DNA of 64,000 bases from Closterium sp. NIES-65 (lineage: Eukaryota > Streptophyta > Zygnematophyceae > Desmidiales > Closteriaceae): positions 3,372,501 to 3,436,500 of the forward strand of contig CANXME010000213.1 in assembly GCA_948144175.1 (NCBI GenBank), given 5' to 3'. The notes beneath the pieces are model-generated. The model was given only the letters and a program-made list of their open reading frames with translations, did no database searches and was not told the DNA's origin. The position numbers were made by a program, and so were the translations under genes. Positions 47,817 through 59,180 of the stretch are shown here, in pieces; the stretch's first letter is position 1, and each line of letters opens with the position of its first letter.

Positions 47817-49618
47817 GGAGAGAATCTGCACCAGACAGAAACGCAGCTCCTGCTGCATCTGCAGCCGGAGGGGCAGCAGGGACGTTCTGGGCCAACTTTG
47901 ACTCATTTCCAACCACTCAGGGATCATCAGGTAGTGCTGCAGCACCTGCACCTCCTGCTGCTGCTGCATCTTCCTCCGTTGCAGCAACCTCTGCAGCTGC
48001 CTCTGCTGCTGCTGCTGCTCCTGCTGCTGATGCAGGTGCTAGCAGCAGGCCTTCTTCTGGCAGAGTGTCTGTGGGCCCTGCAGAGAGAGAGATTGAGAGA
48101 AGAGCAGAGGAGGAGAGGAGAGGCAGCAGCTCTGCTGATGCTGCTCTTCCTGGTGCTGCTGCTAATGCTGCAAGCGCAAGTGCTGGGGCTGGGGCTGGTG
48201 TTGATTTAGACGGTTGTGAGCAACGCAAGACACCCGGTGCTTCAAAGTCATCATCACCACCAGCAGCAGCAACAGCAGCAACAGCAGCCGCGGCGGCTGC
48301 AGCAGCAGCATCCCCGCAACGATCGCCACCGCGGTCGCGACTGGCGGCAGGAGCAGAGGAGGTGGAGCGGCTGCGAGGGGAGCTGCAGCGGGTGATGCTG
48401 GAGCGGGATGAGCTGCGTGTGACTTGCAACAAGCTCACTCTCGTGGTGCAAACCCAGCAGGCAGACATCGCTGCTCTGCAGGCCGCACTGGCCCAGCAGC
48501 AGCAGCAGCAGAGTGGAACCAGCAGGGGCAGTACTGCTGATGCGCATGAGTCTAGTGCCACTCGCCGTGCTACTGGTGGTGCAGGGGCTGAGAAGAATGA
48601 TGCGGTGAGCGGCAGTGGCGGTTCTAGGAGCCAGACGGGTGAGAGGCTCAGGAGTGGAGAAACAGGGGGCATGGGGCAGGGGAAGAGCGAGGAGGAGATT
48701 GAGATAAGGCTGCGAAAGAGGGGGGAGCAGGAGGGGGATGGGGAGGGGGAAGGGCAAGGGGAGGCGGAGAAGGTGATCAATTTACGGTTTGAGGACATAG
48801 GCAGCCCTGTGCCTGTCTCTGATGAGTCTCTCAAGCGAGATGGAACCCACAAAGGTGGAAGCAGCAACAATAGCCGCAACGGCGGTGGCAGCAGCAGCAG
48901 CAGCAGCTGGAGACGGGCGTCAGCTGGTTCTGGTGCCTCAGGCGCTGGTGCTGCTTCTAAAGCTGCTGGTTCACAAGGAGCAGGAGCGGCAGCAGCAGCA
49001 GCAACAGCAGCAGGTGAGGCAGCCTATCGACGTAACTCCTCTCCAGCCCACCATACCACTGTGCAGTCCTCCTCCCCATCTAAAGCTCACCTGCGACAGA
49101 CACTGCACCAGCAGCACCACCAGCACCAGCAGCAGCAGGAGAAGGAGCAAGGGTACTGGCAAACCTATGGCAGTGCATCCTCCTCTGCTTTACCTTCTGC
49201 TGCTCCCCCTGCAGCAGCGGACCTAGGAGGATCCTATTCTGGAGCTTCTGCTAGCTTTAGCAGCAGTGGTGGTAGAGGCAGTGTGAGCAGACCACGTTCT
49301 CCTCTCCCCCACCAACAGTCTGAGAGTTCTAACAATGCTCCGGGCAGTGCGCCGGGCAGTTGGAAGGAATCGGGTGTAGGTGGTTGTGGCACTGGTGGTG
49401 CTGATGCTGGTGGTAGCTCGTGCGGTGGAACCGCTGGGGGTGGGCATGGGTGGGAATCATTTGGTAGTGGTGGTGGTGCTGGTGCGGGTGGTGCCTTTTC
49501 TGCTTCTGGTTTCGAGTCATCTCAACCCCAGCACCTGCAGCAACAGCAGCAGCAGTACGCATCTGCTGCTTCCGCAGCACAGGGTTTCAGCCAGCCTTCT
49601 GGCTGGGCTGCATTTTAG
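44636..49618 (+). CDS. AAK1/NAK-family Ser/Thr protein kinase, 5 exons, 995 aa
   Basis: Family members phosphorylate clathrin-adaptor subunits and regulate endocytosis. Exons: 44636-45240, 45592-45757, 46277-46327, 47001-47183, 47636-49618; all are GT-AG and in phase. The kinase domain (about 35-340) shows the NAK-type glycine loop IAQGGFAFVY, Lys66 in YALKH, the catalytic loop HRDLKAEN (201-208), DFG (221-223), RNTTPAYRAPE, then KVDIWALGCLLYRM and FDGESKLQVLNGRYSIP. A Gly-rich insertion of about 35 residues lies in the N-lobe after NIVTLHAHALL. Beyond the kinase the last exon encodes a 600-residue low-complexity tail: a Gln run, Ala/Ser-rich blocks and one likely coiled coil (ERLRGELQRVMLERDELR). 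No frame break is seen. The substrate specificity is inferred from the family only. Confidence 0.92.
46044..46135 (+). repeat. (CA)n tract followed by (GC)n in kinase intron 2
   Basis: About 35 CA dinucleotides pass directly into CGCGCGCGCGCCGCGCGCGC. Alternating purine-pyrimidine DNA of this kind can adopt Z-form. Confidence 0.95.
46838..46906 (+). repeat. 5' partial copy of kinase exon 4
   Basis: After an acceptor-like CCACCAG, 69 bp repeat the start of exon 4 (47001-47183), encoding ALGCLLYRMAYFRSAF and on to SKLQ, with about three substitutions at the left end. It stops where exon 4 continues with VLNGRY. This is an upstream duplication of the acceptor side of the exon. Confidence 0.9.
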
Positions 49619-50199
49619 GAAGGATCCGTATCGTTGCTCTCTAACCAGAGGTTATGTAATGAGAGAGACATGGGTAGCATGCGCATGTTTTGCCTTGGGC
49701 TGGAGAACTAGTCTGGTTGAATTGTAGTCAATTGACAGCCTTGTTATGGTTTGTAAGGGTATGCATTATGGAATGGGCAAATTTCTAGCAACAGAGAAGC
49801 GAAGAAAGGCTTGATTGGATGTTGTAACGAGATTTGCCGAACGGTCCCACAGAAACTCGAAGTCCAGGGATCTTACGCAGCGCACGGTGTGCACTGTTGC
49901 TCTGTTCAAACATAAGGTATATTTGAAGTCGCAACGTTGTCAATGAGAAATCGCGGCGCCATGTGCGGCGGCTCGGGCTCCACAAGAAATTGTTCCACCT
50001 GCGAAAGCACCACCTCGGTACAGTGGCTGCCTGAATGAACCCAATTTCCTCTCCCAGCCGAGCAGCCCCCAAAGTGGTTTCCATTCCCTGACTCCGAGAG
50101 CCGTCTATCCCTTTTCACACACAGAATCTTAGGAATCAAAACCACAGCAATAGCCACTAGTACTATCAGCATTTATTTCTTTCAGAATCAGGGGTTCGT
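49619..50199. other. Intergenic: kinase 3' UTR and CAP-gene promoter
   Basis: No gene is seen between two same-strand genes. Short frames on either strand lack domains. Confidence 0.5.
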
Positions 50200-51230
50200 A
50201 TGGCAAATCAGAGTCGTTTTCCCAAGATGGCGGTACAAAGGATAGCAGCTCTCCTCGCAACTTGCTTTCTGCTCGTCCCAGCCGTCTTCGCAGGTGCCTC
50301 CAGCGAGACTTTCGTCGGACGAAACACTCGATGCGGTTGTCGATCGAGCAGACTGGGAAAAGCCGTCTCACTTTCGCTTTTCCGCTGTTGCACGTCGCCG
50401 CGGCACTTCGCTTCCCCACTATGCTCGCCCTTTTATTTCTCCCCGTTGCCCCGTTCCCTCCTCCCTTTGCTCCTCTCTTCCCCCTTTCCCCGCTCCTCTC
50501 TTCCCCCCTTCCCTCGCTCCTTCGTTCCCCACCGCCAGAGGCCTTGAGCACCGAGAGCCTTGCGTACCTCAACGCGCATAATAATGCCCGCGTCACCCTC
50601 GCCATCGCGCCGCTCAAATGGAATGCGTCATGTAAGCCGCCTCCCTCGCGCATCCCTTCCCGCCCGCCAAATGCGCCCTTCGTCGTGCGCGCCCCAACTG
50701 CCGCGCATCTCCCGCGAATCTCCTGTGTCCGCGCGCACTGCACCGGCTCTGAGCCTTCGCTCTCCGCTTCAAAGAAGTCATTTACACCTTTCTCTCCGCT
50801 TCCCCTCCCCTCTTCTCGGCCGGCCCCCCATTCACCCCCTTTTTCCCCCCTTCCCCGTTTCTCATTTCCCCCTCTGCCCGCAGTGGCGCAGAGCGCGCTC
50901 TCATGGGCGAACGCATTGGCGATTAAGAGCGCGTGCAAGGTGATCGGGCTCGACGAAAGCAGGCGTGGCACGGTGGGCCAGAACCTCTACGCGGGCTGCT
51001 GCGGAGTCAAAACCGCGGACGCTGTGCAGGCGTGGGTGAAGCAGAGGAAAGACTACCAGCGCGGGAAATTCCCTGACTTGTGCCAGAAGCAGTGCGGGCA
51101 GTACACGCAGGTGGTGTGGCGGAACACCAAGTCGGTGGGGTGCGGTCGCGTGGATTGCTCGAATGGATGGATGGTTTCGGTGTGCAATTATTACCCGCCT
51201 GGTAACTACATCGGGCAATACCCCTATTGA
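50200..51230 (+). CDS. Secreted CAP/PR-1-like protein, 3 exons, 177 aa
   Basis: CAP (SCP/TAPS) proteins are secreted; plant PR-1 members bind sterols and take part in defence. Exons: 50200-50293, 50539-50631, 50884-51230; junctions are GT-AG and in phase. Residues 1-31 form a signal peptide (AVQRIAALLATCFLLVPAVFA). Mature motifs are HNNAR in the first helix, GQNLYAG (GENLY equivalent), CGQYTQVVWRNTKSVGCG and the closing CNYYPPGNYIGQ, in the normal order and spacing. Cys residues expected for the CAP fold are present. Length is typical of a single-domain CAP protein. It converges with the PRCC-like gene; the junction between the two has been duplicated (next entries). Confidence 0.92.
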
Positions 51231-51711
51231 CAGACGCAGTAAGGGGTAAATCAGATCAACACCGGGTTTACAGCGACTTGAGACTACTCGTGTCGCGTAT
51301 AAACACGTGTGCGTTCTACTTCGTGCAGGAAAGCTTTACAGGCTGCTTTGATGGACAGGCCGAAGGGATTGGCCAGTGCATTGTATATAGAGTGCCCTCT
51401 CTATGACTGGTATTCAAGTACATCCCATTTATCTGGCAGTTGATATAGTAGGTGTGCAGCTTTCAGATTAGATGCATAACTTCAAGCTTACTACCTAACA
51501 CAGTATATCTGATCTGACGGCGAACAGAAGGTCGCAAAGAAGCACAGCAATCAAGTCACGAGCCGTAGATGGTTGAAATTTGAAGGAAAGCCGAGGTCGG
51601 GTCAGGGCCTCAATTTATCTTGTATTGGCTAGGCCACTGCACGTGATGGTGATGCATGCATCGCTCGGCAATTTCCCGATCCTTCATGAATCATTGGCCA
51701 TGCACCATGCA

Positions 51712-51873
51712 TCACCAGCCGTACTTGGCATGCGTCTCGGCCTTGCTGAGCATGCCCTTGGACCGGCGCTCTACCAGTTCCGTCTCTTTCTGCCGCATGT
51801 CAAAGTAGAGTGAGCCTATCTGGTGCTTGCGCCGATGCATCTTGGACGGCTTGTTGCCCCCCGCTGACACCGG
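51712..51873 (-). CDS. Second copy of the PRCC terminal exon (possible alternative last exon)
   Basis: The 162-bp segment has an AG acceptor, an open frame in the same phase and a stop. It encodes the same 53 residues (PVSAGGNKPSKMHRRKHQI to ETHAKYGW) as the used exon at 52573-52734, with only a few silent base changes. It lies downstream of that exon in transcription order, so PRCC transcripts could in principle splice to either. Conservation of the protein despite base changes hints at constraint or a very recent copy. Confidence 0.75.
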   Translation of the reverse strand, partial: PVSAGGNKPSKMHRRKHQIGSLYFDMRQKETELVERRSKGMLSKAETHAKYGW

Positions 51874-51969
51874 CTGCGATGCAGGGAGGGAAAGGAGGGA
51901 GAAGAGGAAGAGAGGGAGGAAAGGGAAGGAAATGGGGGGCATGCAGGAAGGAAGGCAGGCAGAGAGGCG

Positions 51970-52203
51970 CATGTCTACGCTGGCACTGGTTACTTCACAG
52001 ACAAGGCTATTGTGCAGATGGCGTGGGTGGATGAGGGCCAGTACTACACGCGCGGGAAATACCCCAACACATGCTCTGCGGGGGGGTGCGCCCACTACAC
52101 CCAGGTGGGGTGCGGTCGCGTGGATTGCGCGGCGAGTGGGAATTCACTCTGGGTGAGCGATTATTACCCGCAGGGTAACTGGATCGGCGAATACCTTTAT
52201 TGA
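51970..52203 (+). pseudogene. CAP/PR-1 3'-terminal pseudogene
   Basis: The frame YAGTGYFTDKAIVQMAWVDE, then CAHYTQ, VGCGRVDC and DYYPQGNWIGEYLY matches the C-terminal half of the CAP gene at 50200-51230. The signal peptide and HNNAR region are missing, and the VWRNTKS part of the CAP1 motif is deleted. It is a diverged, probably dead copy left by tandem duplication of the CAP/PRCC 3' junction. Confidence 0.85.
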
Positions 52204-52572
52204 CGGACGCAGTAATTTCACCCAAAGGCTGTTTTGATTTACATGCGCATGAGATGCCGTGGGCTAATGTGTGGTAAAAGGAGGTGACCTCTTGCTAATG
52301 TGTGTCGCAAATGACATTCATTTACTGAAGCTTTCTGTTTTCCAAGCTCACCATGCTTCATTCCCAGCGCACGGGAACATTTGATCGGACAGGAGAGGTA
52401 AAACAAACAAAGCACAACAGAGGTTGAAAGGCGTGGATGGGTGAGAAAAACAGGATAGTGGGAACTCTGTTTGTCAGATAATGGATCTCGAAATGTATAT
52501 ACCGGTATCACCCTTCATGTATCACTGCACATGCGCCATACCCCATGCACCACCAGCGCCGCACCCCATGCA

Positions 52573-54709
52573 TCACCAGCCGTACTTGGCATGCGTCTCG
52601 GCCTTGCTGAGCATGCCCTTGGAGCGGCGCTCTACGAGTTCCGTCTCTTTCTGCCGCATGTCAAAGTAGAGTGAGCCTATCTGGTGCTTGCGCCGATGCA
52701 TCTTGGACGGCTTGTTGCCCCCTGCCGACACCGGCTGCGATGCGGTGAAGGAGGGAGGGAGGGAGGGAGGGAGGAAGGGGGGGTTGGGACAGAGAGGAGG
52801 GGAGGATAGAAAGGAGAAAATATCACACACAAATCCCAAAACAAAAGCCACACACAATAGTCCCCGCACAAAGCCCCTCACACATCCCCACACAGCTCTT
52901 CATGCATACCGCATATGCAGGGCCGAAGGCAGTTCCAGTGGCACGCATGGGGTCCTGTCGCACGCGGCCCTTGGTCAGATCCGCCTGCTTCACCTCCACC
53001 ACGTTCGCCGCTGCAGCCGCCACCTCCATCGCCTCCCGCCCCCGCCCTCGCTTCCTCGCCATCCTAGCCAGTGCCTCTGTGTCCTCCCCTTCTGCTCCTA
53101 ACGTGTGACCTCCTGCCTGCCCTAAGCCTCCCTCTGGCACCCCTGCTACTAGCGCCGCTGTGCTATACTCCCCCATGCCTCCTCCCTGCCCTGCTGAGTT
53201 TGCTGCCGTCGCGTTACTGTCGTAGCCATACCCGTAACCGTACCCATGCGCATGTGAATGTGCGCTTGGATCAGATGAATCAGGGTACGCCTGTGTGTAA
53301 GCACCTGGATGTACCGCCTCTGTCCCTGCTGCTGCTGCTGCTGCTCCTGTGTGGTTTTGCTCGGGCTGATAGTAACCCTGAGCTGGGACCGCAGTGGCGG
53401 ATGCAGAGTATCCCTCGCTATAATGCCCTTCACTATATGCGCCACCCCACGAGTGCTGCAGTTCGTTTGCACGCTCAGTGGCAGGGTGTGAATACACGCG
53501 CCTCTCCCCTGCTCCTGCCTCCGTGTCACCATCCCCTCCCCCCATACCTCCCATAACCCCTGCCCCCTCCATCCCCACCCCTCCCAACCCCTCTTCATCA
53601 CCGCTTTCTGAGCTCTCATCCGAGTCAGAATCCGTAACCCCCAATCTTGGCCCCACGCCCCCCACACCTCCCATCGCCGCACCCAAGCCAGCCGCTGCAC
53701 CTGCCGTTCTCAACTCCCCTGCTCTCTCCCCACCCACAACCCTATTCGACTCTACCTTCCCACTCCCTCCACCTGCCCCAACCCCTTCCCCTCCGCCCCC
53801 TCCACCACCTCCCCTCCCTCCTCCCCCTCCCCCTGTCAGATCCAGTCTAGTGGAACCAGAACCCCCCATGGCTCCCCCCATGCCAAGGGAATTCCTAGGC
53901 GCGGGCAGAAACGCCGCTAGCCCTCTCTTGCCCCCTCCTGCAGCCGCAGCTGCTGCTGCCGCGTTGCGCTCGCGTATGCGCGTCTTGCGCGCCCTCTCCT
54001 CCTCGTCCGACTCCGAATCCTCCCCATAATCCGCGCCTGCTGCGCCTGCGCCCCCTCCTGCGCCTGCTGAGCCTGATCCTCCCGCCGACCCTCTCCCTTG
54101 TCCGCTAAAGGAAAACAGGGACGAGCCCACCGGCAACTGAAGCTTAACCACTTTCTTTCCGCCACCAGCCGCGCCAACTCCGCCTCCCCTTCCGCCGGTT
54201 CCGCCTCCGCCCCCGCTTCCGCCCGCGCCTCCGCCTATTCGTCCCCCTAGCTTCGCGCTCGTCAGCGGATCATCTCTCGTCTCCCCAAACGGCCCGAGAC
54301 CCACGCCGACCCCCAACCCTAGTGTTGACCCCTGCGCAAGTCGCGGAGGCGGGAGAGCCGCGAATAGCCCCGACCGCGGCCGGCTGGCTACAAGACTGTC
54401 CGTGAGCTTTTCTGACGGCTCGCCGTCTGCAGTCGCACCTGCCTTGGCGGAAGAACCCGCGCGCGAGTCGGCGAATACGCTACCCTGCGCATCCGCTTCC
54501 CCGGCGGACCAGGGGGAAGGAGCGGCCGGCCCGGCAGCGGAACCCGCGAATCGCGGCGACGGAAGGGATCCGAGAAATCCGCGCTTCGCCGATGAGGAAG
54601 GTTCTGGAGCAGCAGCTGGCTCGGTCGGTGCGGATGCCCGGACAGGCAGCTGCGAGGGCTCCTCGTCGCTGACGTCATCGTCCGAACCGTAACCGGCAAG
54701 GGCATCCAT
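52573..54709 (-). CDS. PRCC-domain nuclear protein, 2 exons, 653 aa
   Basis: PRCC-family proteins are nuclear, associate with splicing factors and, in animals, bind the mitotic protein MAD2B. Exon 1 is 54709-52910 and exon 2 is 52734-52573, joined in phase 0 by GT-AG. The start at 54709 (MDALAGYGSDDDVSDEE) has the acidic N-terminus typical of the family; an upstream in-frame Met at 54811 is less likely. Seen are KRGFLGSLPSPR, KKVVKLQLP, GKRGLAAFLPAPRNS, long Gly- and Ala-rich linkers, acidic patches DSESDEEE and DSDSDESSESGDEE, and the conserved C-terminus ADLTKGRVRQDPMRATG then GNKPSKMHRRKHQIGSLYFD and KAETHAKYGW. The Gly-rich expansions make it longer than many homologues. A duplicate terminal exon lies at 51712-51873. 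Confidence 0.9.
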
Positions 54710-55242
54710 GCGGAAAAAGAGAGTTCGTGGAAGATTTGGAGGTGTGGAGATTTTGGAGATTGTGCGTGGAAGTGTGGAAATTGTGGGGCGCCTCAAAAGC
54801 TTATGCCACAAGTTGCGTCGAAGCTACTAAGGGCGAACGAGAGAAGCGCGAAGCGAGACGAGAAGGCGCGGTAAGGTTCGGTGCGGTAACGTCTGACTCG
54901 GACTAGTTTAGGAGGGAAGCGCCAGGATGATGAGGAGGAGAAGAGGCCGATTCTCGGCGGCTGTCAGCGAAGGACTAGGAGACCTTCTCTCGCCAAGAAC
55001 TTCCAACAGCCAATTCGCAACACAGTAAGAAATAAAGTTGAGGTACTCTCTGGAACAGCCTTGTGGTTCACCTTAATGAAGCACGTGATACAAGGCTCAG
55101 GGAGAGGCATCAAAAGGAAAAGGGGGAAGAGAAAGAGATAAAGGGAAGGGTCGGGAGAAGGAAAGAGAAAAGGGGAAAAAGGGAAAAAGAGGCAGAGGAA
55201 GTTGAAGGAAAGGGACAAGGAAAGGGAAAGGGAAAGTGCACC
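54710..55242. other. PRCC promoter region with purine-rich tract
   Basis: The ~530 bp between the PRCC start and the Gypsy LTR must hold the PRCC promoter and 5' UTR. A nearly pure purine tract (AAAGGG/GAGA type) covers about 55090-55236. Confidence 0.5.
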
Positions 55243-58200
55243 TGTTACGGGTGCAATGAATCGAGGTAGCGAGAATTGCACTAAGGTGTCAAACGAGTAC
55301 AAAATGTGAGCGAAGGCATGAGCGAACATTTATACGCGAAACATGCAAAACGGTAACGCGGTGCGTGCGAGCTTGCTAGTGCTACGCTGGAGCGAGGCTC
55401 GGGCTAGTCCCGAAGCGTAGGCCGACACGGCCATGCCAGCAGTGCGAGGTTTGGCAAAACAGTGCGCGCGAAGTCGGCGAAGTCCCGTTAGCAGTAACGA
55501 GCGAACAATCGGCTGTTGCTGTACGCGATGTAGTCGGCTCCGTAAGGAATGCCGAGAAAATTCCTTACACTACCCCCCCCCTTAAGAAGCCCCCTCTGCT
55601 ACGCGAGTGCGTGTATATCACGGAATCCCCGGCTCCTCAGGTACACTTGCAGGGCAGGGTGGTTTTCGATGTTGGTCAGGGGCACCCAGCTGTCTTCAGT
55701 TGGCGTGCGGTCCTTCCAGCGAACGAGGAATTCAATCCTCCTGATTCCCGTGGGGTGGCGGATCCGATGGCTCAGGATTTTTTCGGGCTCGATGATCGGC
55801 TCCGATGCAGGGCGAGTCATTGATTGTGGGCGGTGACGCGGCAGTTGACTTGTGGTCGGGATGTATGGGCGAAGTAGGCTGACGTGGAACGAAGGGCTGA
55901 TGTACCAGTCGGTTGGCAACAGTAGATGTGCGGTGACGGGTGTGATCATGTGACTGATTTGGAATGGTCCACAGTAGCGCGGTCGTAACTTCGGTACGTC
56001 GGGCAGTCGCAGATTTTGCGTGTCGAGCAGCACGTAATCTCCAGATTGGTACGTGACAGGGCGGCGGTGGCGATCAGCGTTGCGCTTAGCGATGACGTTG
56101 GCTTTTTTGATTGCTTCGGCGGCTCTGGTGCGGGCAGCTTGCAGGATTTCGGCGAATTGTTGTGCACGTGGCGTTGGGTTGTCCGGACTCGGCGTCATGG
56201 GCACTGTGGGGTTTTGCCCATAGTTCAGGTAGAACGGGGACTGCTGCGTCGTGGCTGATGTGGCGTTGTTGTACGCGAACTCGATCAGCGGCAGCTGCTG
56301 CTCCCAGGTCGTGGGGTCGTCGCACGTGGCACGAATCAACTGCTCCATCGTCTGATTCGTCCGCTCCGTTTGGCCGTCGGTCTCGGGGTGGTACGACGAA
56401 CTGAACTGTAGCCTGGTCCCGAACTGCTCCCAAAGGTTCTTCTAGAAGTTGCTGGTAAACTTCGTGTCCCTATCGCTGATAATTGCTGCTGGTATCCCGT
56501 GCAGGCGAACAACGGCTGCGATGAACAGGCGAGCGGTCTTCTCGGCTGAGATCGACTTCTTGCACGCAGCGAAGTGTGCCATCTTCGTCAGCCTATCCAC
56601 GACGACCATCACCGCGTCGTTACCCCCAGGGTTCGAAGGTAACCCTGTGACGAAGTCCATGGTTACTTGCTGCCAGGCGCGTTCGGGCGGTGGGATCGGC
56701 TGCGATTGACCCGCCTTCCGCTTCCTTGAACTCTTCATCACCTGACACGTAGGGCACGAGCCCACGTGCTGCTGTACGTCGGTCAACAGCTCCGGCCAGT
56801 AATAATACCGCTGCAGTTGCTGTCGTGTTTTTTCTACCCCGAAATGTCCCGAGGTAATCCCGTCGTGTGCCTCCTGCAGTAGCAGCTCCCTCAGTAGTGA
56901 GTACGCGGGTACCCAAATGCGGTTGGTGCCTGATTTTACGTAATAAACTCCTTTTGCTTCTGCCAGTTGTTGTGAATTCCCGGTCGTGAAGAATGGGTCG
57001 GTACGATATCCGTGGGTGAATAGGCCAGTTAAAAGCGGGTTGGTCTGGGCAAGTAGGATGGCGTGGAGTTGGGCGGTGGGGCGGGTGAGAGCGTCGGCGA
57101 TGTTGGATGCGCCTTTTTTGTACGTAACGGTGTAGTGAAAATTGGACTCAAGATAGTCCAACCAGCGAATCTGTCGTGGGTTGAGATTCGGTTGGGCGCG
57201 AAGGTACTGTAGTGAGCGGTGGTCTGTCCGTACTGTCACGTCGGCGCCAGTCAGGTAACACCGCCAAACTTTGAACGCGTGCACGATCGCCAGCATTTCG
57301 CGGTCGTGTATAGGGTAGTTGCGTTCGGGCGGGTGTAGCTTGCGGGACTCGTACCCGATTGGCTGGAGGCCGTTCCCGAAGTCCTGCAACAGTACTGCTC
57401 CCACAGCGATGTCACTTGCGTCGGTGACGAGCTCGAATGGACGGTGGGGATCTGCGATGTGAAGGACGGGCGGGGAGCACAAAATGGTTTTGAGGGCCGA
57501 GAAGGCAGCTTGCTCTTTCTCCCCCCACGTGTACTCAACCCCCTTCCTCAGCAGGTCAGTCAACGGGGCAGTCAGCTTCGCCATGTCGGGGACGAACCGG
57601 CGCACGTAGTTGACGAACCCCAAGAAACTCTGCAACTCGGTCAAGTTGGTCGGCGCGTGCCAAGCCTGAATCGTCGCAATTTTCTTCGGGTCTATTTCCA
57701 CTCCCGCAGCTGAAATAACATGTCCCAAAAACTCCAGGCGGTCCTGTAAAAACTCACACTTAGATGCTTTGGTCAGTAGGCGGTTCTTACTCAGGATTTT
57801 AAAAACTGCTTCGATGTCTTGTAAGTGCTGTGCTCTGTCAGGGCTGTAAATCAGTATGTCGTCCAGATAAACGATGACGCACTTATCTAAAAGCGGGCGG
57901 AATGCTTCGTTCATGGTCATTTGGAAGGTGGCGGGGGCGTTGGTCAGTCCGAATGGCATGACAGTGTATTCGAAGGATCCGTAGCGTGTTCGGAATGCGG
58001 TTTTAGGGCAGTCGGGTGGGTTGACGCGGATTTGATGGTAGCCTCCCCGGAGGTCAATCTTCGAGAAAACCCGGGCTGTGCGCAGTTGGTCGATCAGTTC
58101 GTCAGCTCGTGGGATGGGGTAACGGGATTTGATGGTAACCCTGTTCAGTGCCCTGTAGTCTATGCACATGCGAAAACCCCCGTCCTTTTTCGGTGTGAAC

Positions 58201-59180
58201 TGTATGGGTGCGGCGAAGGGCGACGAACTCGGGCGAATGAATTCCTTCTCGAGCAGGTAATCGAGCTGCTTCCTCAGTTCGTCTAGTTCGGGTTGGGTCA
58301 GTCGGAACTGTCGCTGTACTGTTGGCTGTGCCCCCGGTTCCAGTTCTATCCTGTGATCGTGCGGTCGCTGAGGTGGCAGTCCCGTCGGTAAGTCGTCCGG
58401 GAAAATGTCACTGTACCGTGTTAACAGTGCCGCCAGATCACTCGGTACGTCGGTCAGCAGTTTCTGTAAATCGCCTCCCTTGTCTGCTGCCTCGGCTTCC
58501 CGAATGTCAACCGCGTACACATCAGCTCCGGCCGCTACAGCGCGTTTCATCGTGATCGCATTGACACGCACCGACGAAGACTCAGGCGAGCCCCAGCGAG
58601 GTAAGGCGATGCTGTTACCGTTCACTCGCACGGTGGAGTCACCCGTCGTCCAGTCAATTCGCGGATTGTGTCGTCGCAGCCAATCACGCCCGAGTAAAAT
58701 GTCGGTTCCGTCGAGGGTCGTTGCGAGCATTTCCTGGCTAAACGTGAAGTTACCCCCGCATCGAATCCGAACTCGGTCTACGCGTTCCCGTATTGCCAGC
58801 GGCGTGCCGTCTACCAGTCGTGCGTCGATCTCAGGTAAGCATCTGTCCAGTGGCAGTCGCAGTTTTCGTGCTGTAGCAGTGTTAATGAGGCTGTGGCTGG
58901 CTCCCCCGTCTACGAAGATTTTAACTAAGTCCGTCCCAATTTTCCCACTGAGCAGTATAGGGCTATCTACCGTGGTACCCTCCTTATTCGGCCGGGTGTG
59001 GTCGATTGCGTGAACCGGCACAATCACTCGGTGAGGGTCGGTTGGGTCGGGCGAGCGGCGTGACCTGTCAGTAGAGGGCCCGTCTGCTACTGACTTCCAG
59101 CGTTTCCCTGCTGCTTGGTCTGTGTCTGCTGCTCAGCTTCCCCCTTTCCCTTAGCGTTTTCCGGGCATTCGCTCTTGCGA
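55243..59180 (-). mobile_element. Gypsy (chromodomain/chromovirus) LTR retrotransposon, 3' part
   Basis: Read on the minus strand. Parts in order: end of a gag zinc knuckle (HRKSECPE), protease (FVDGGASHSLI), reverse transcriptase (YLDDILIYS), RNase H (VTDASDIAVGAVLLQ), integrase with its HHCC zinc region (HFGVEKTRQQLQRYYY...CPTC) and core (MDFVTGLPSNPGG), and a C-terminal chromodomain (RIEFLVRWKDRTPTEDSWVP). After this come a polypurine tract (AAGGGGGGGGTAG) and an LTR of about 327 bp at 55243-55569 that starts TGTAAGG, ends GTAACA and contains GTATAAATG as a TATA box; its inner boundary is inferred. The element is interrupted by a Copia insertion at 59180, so its 5' part lies beyond the window. 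Apart from that insertion about one break is visible. Confidence 0.88.

Noticed and set aside
54710-54811. Upstream start for the PRCC-like protein
   Set aside because: The extra N-terminal residues are basic and unlike the family. The Met at 54709 starts the expected acidic segment.
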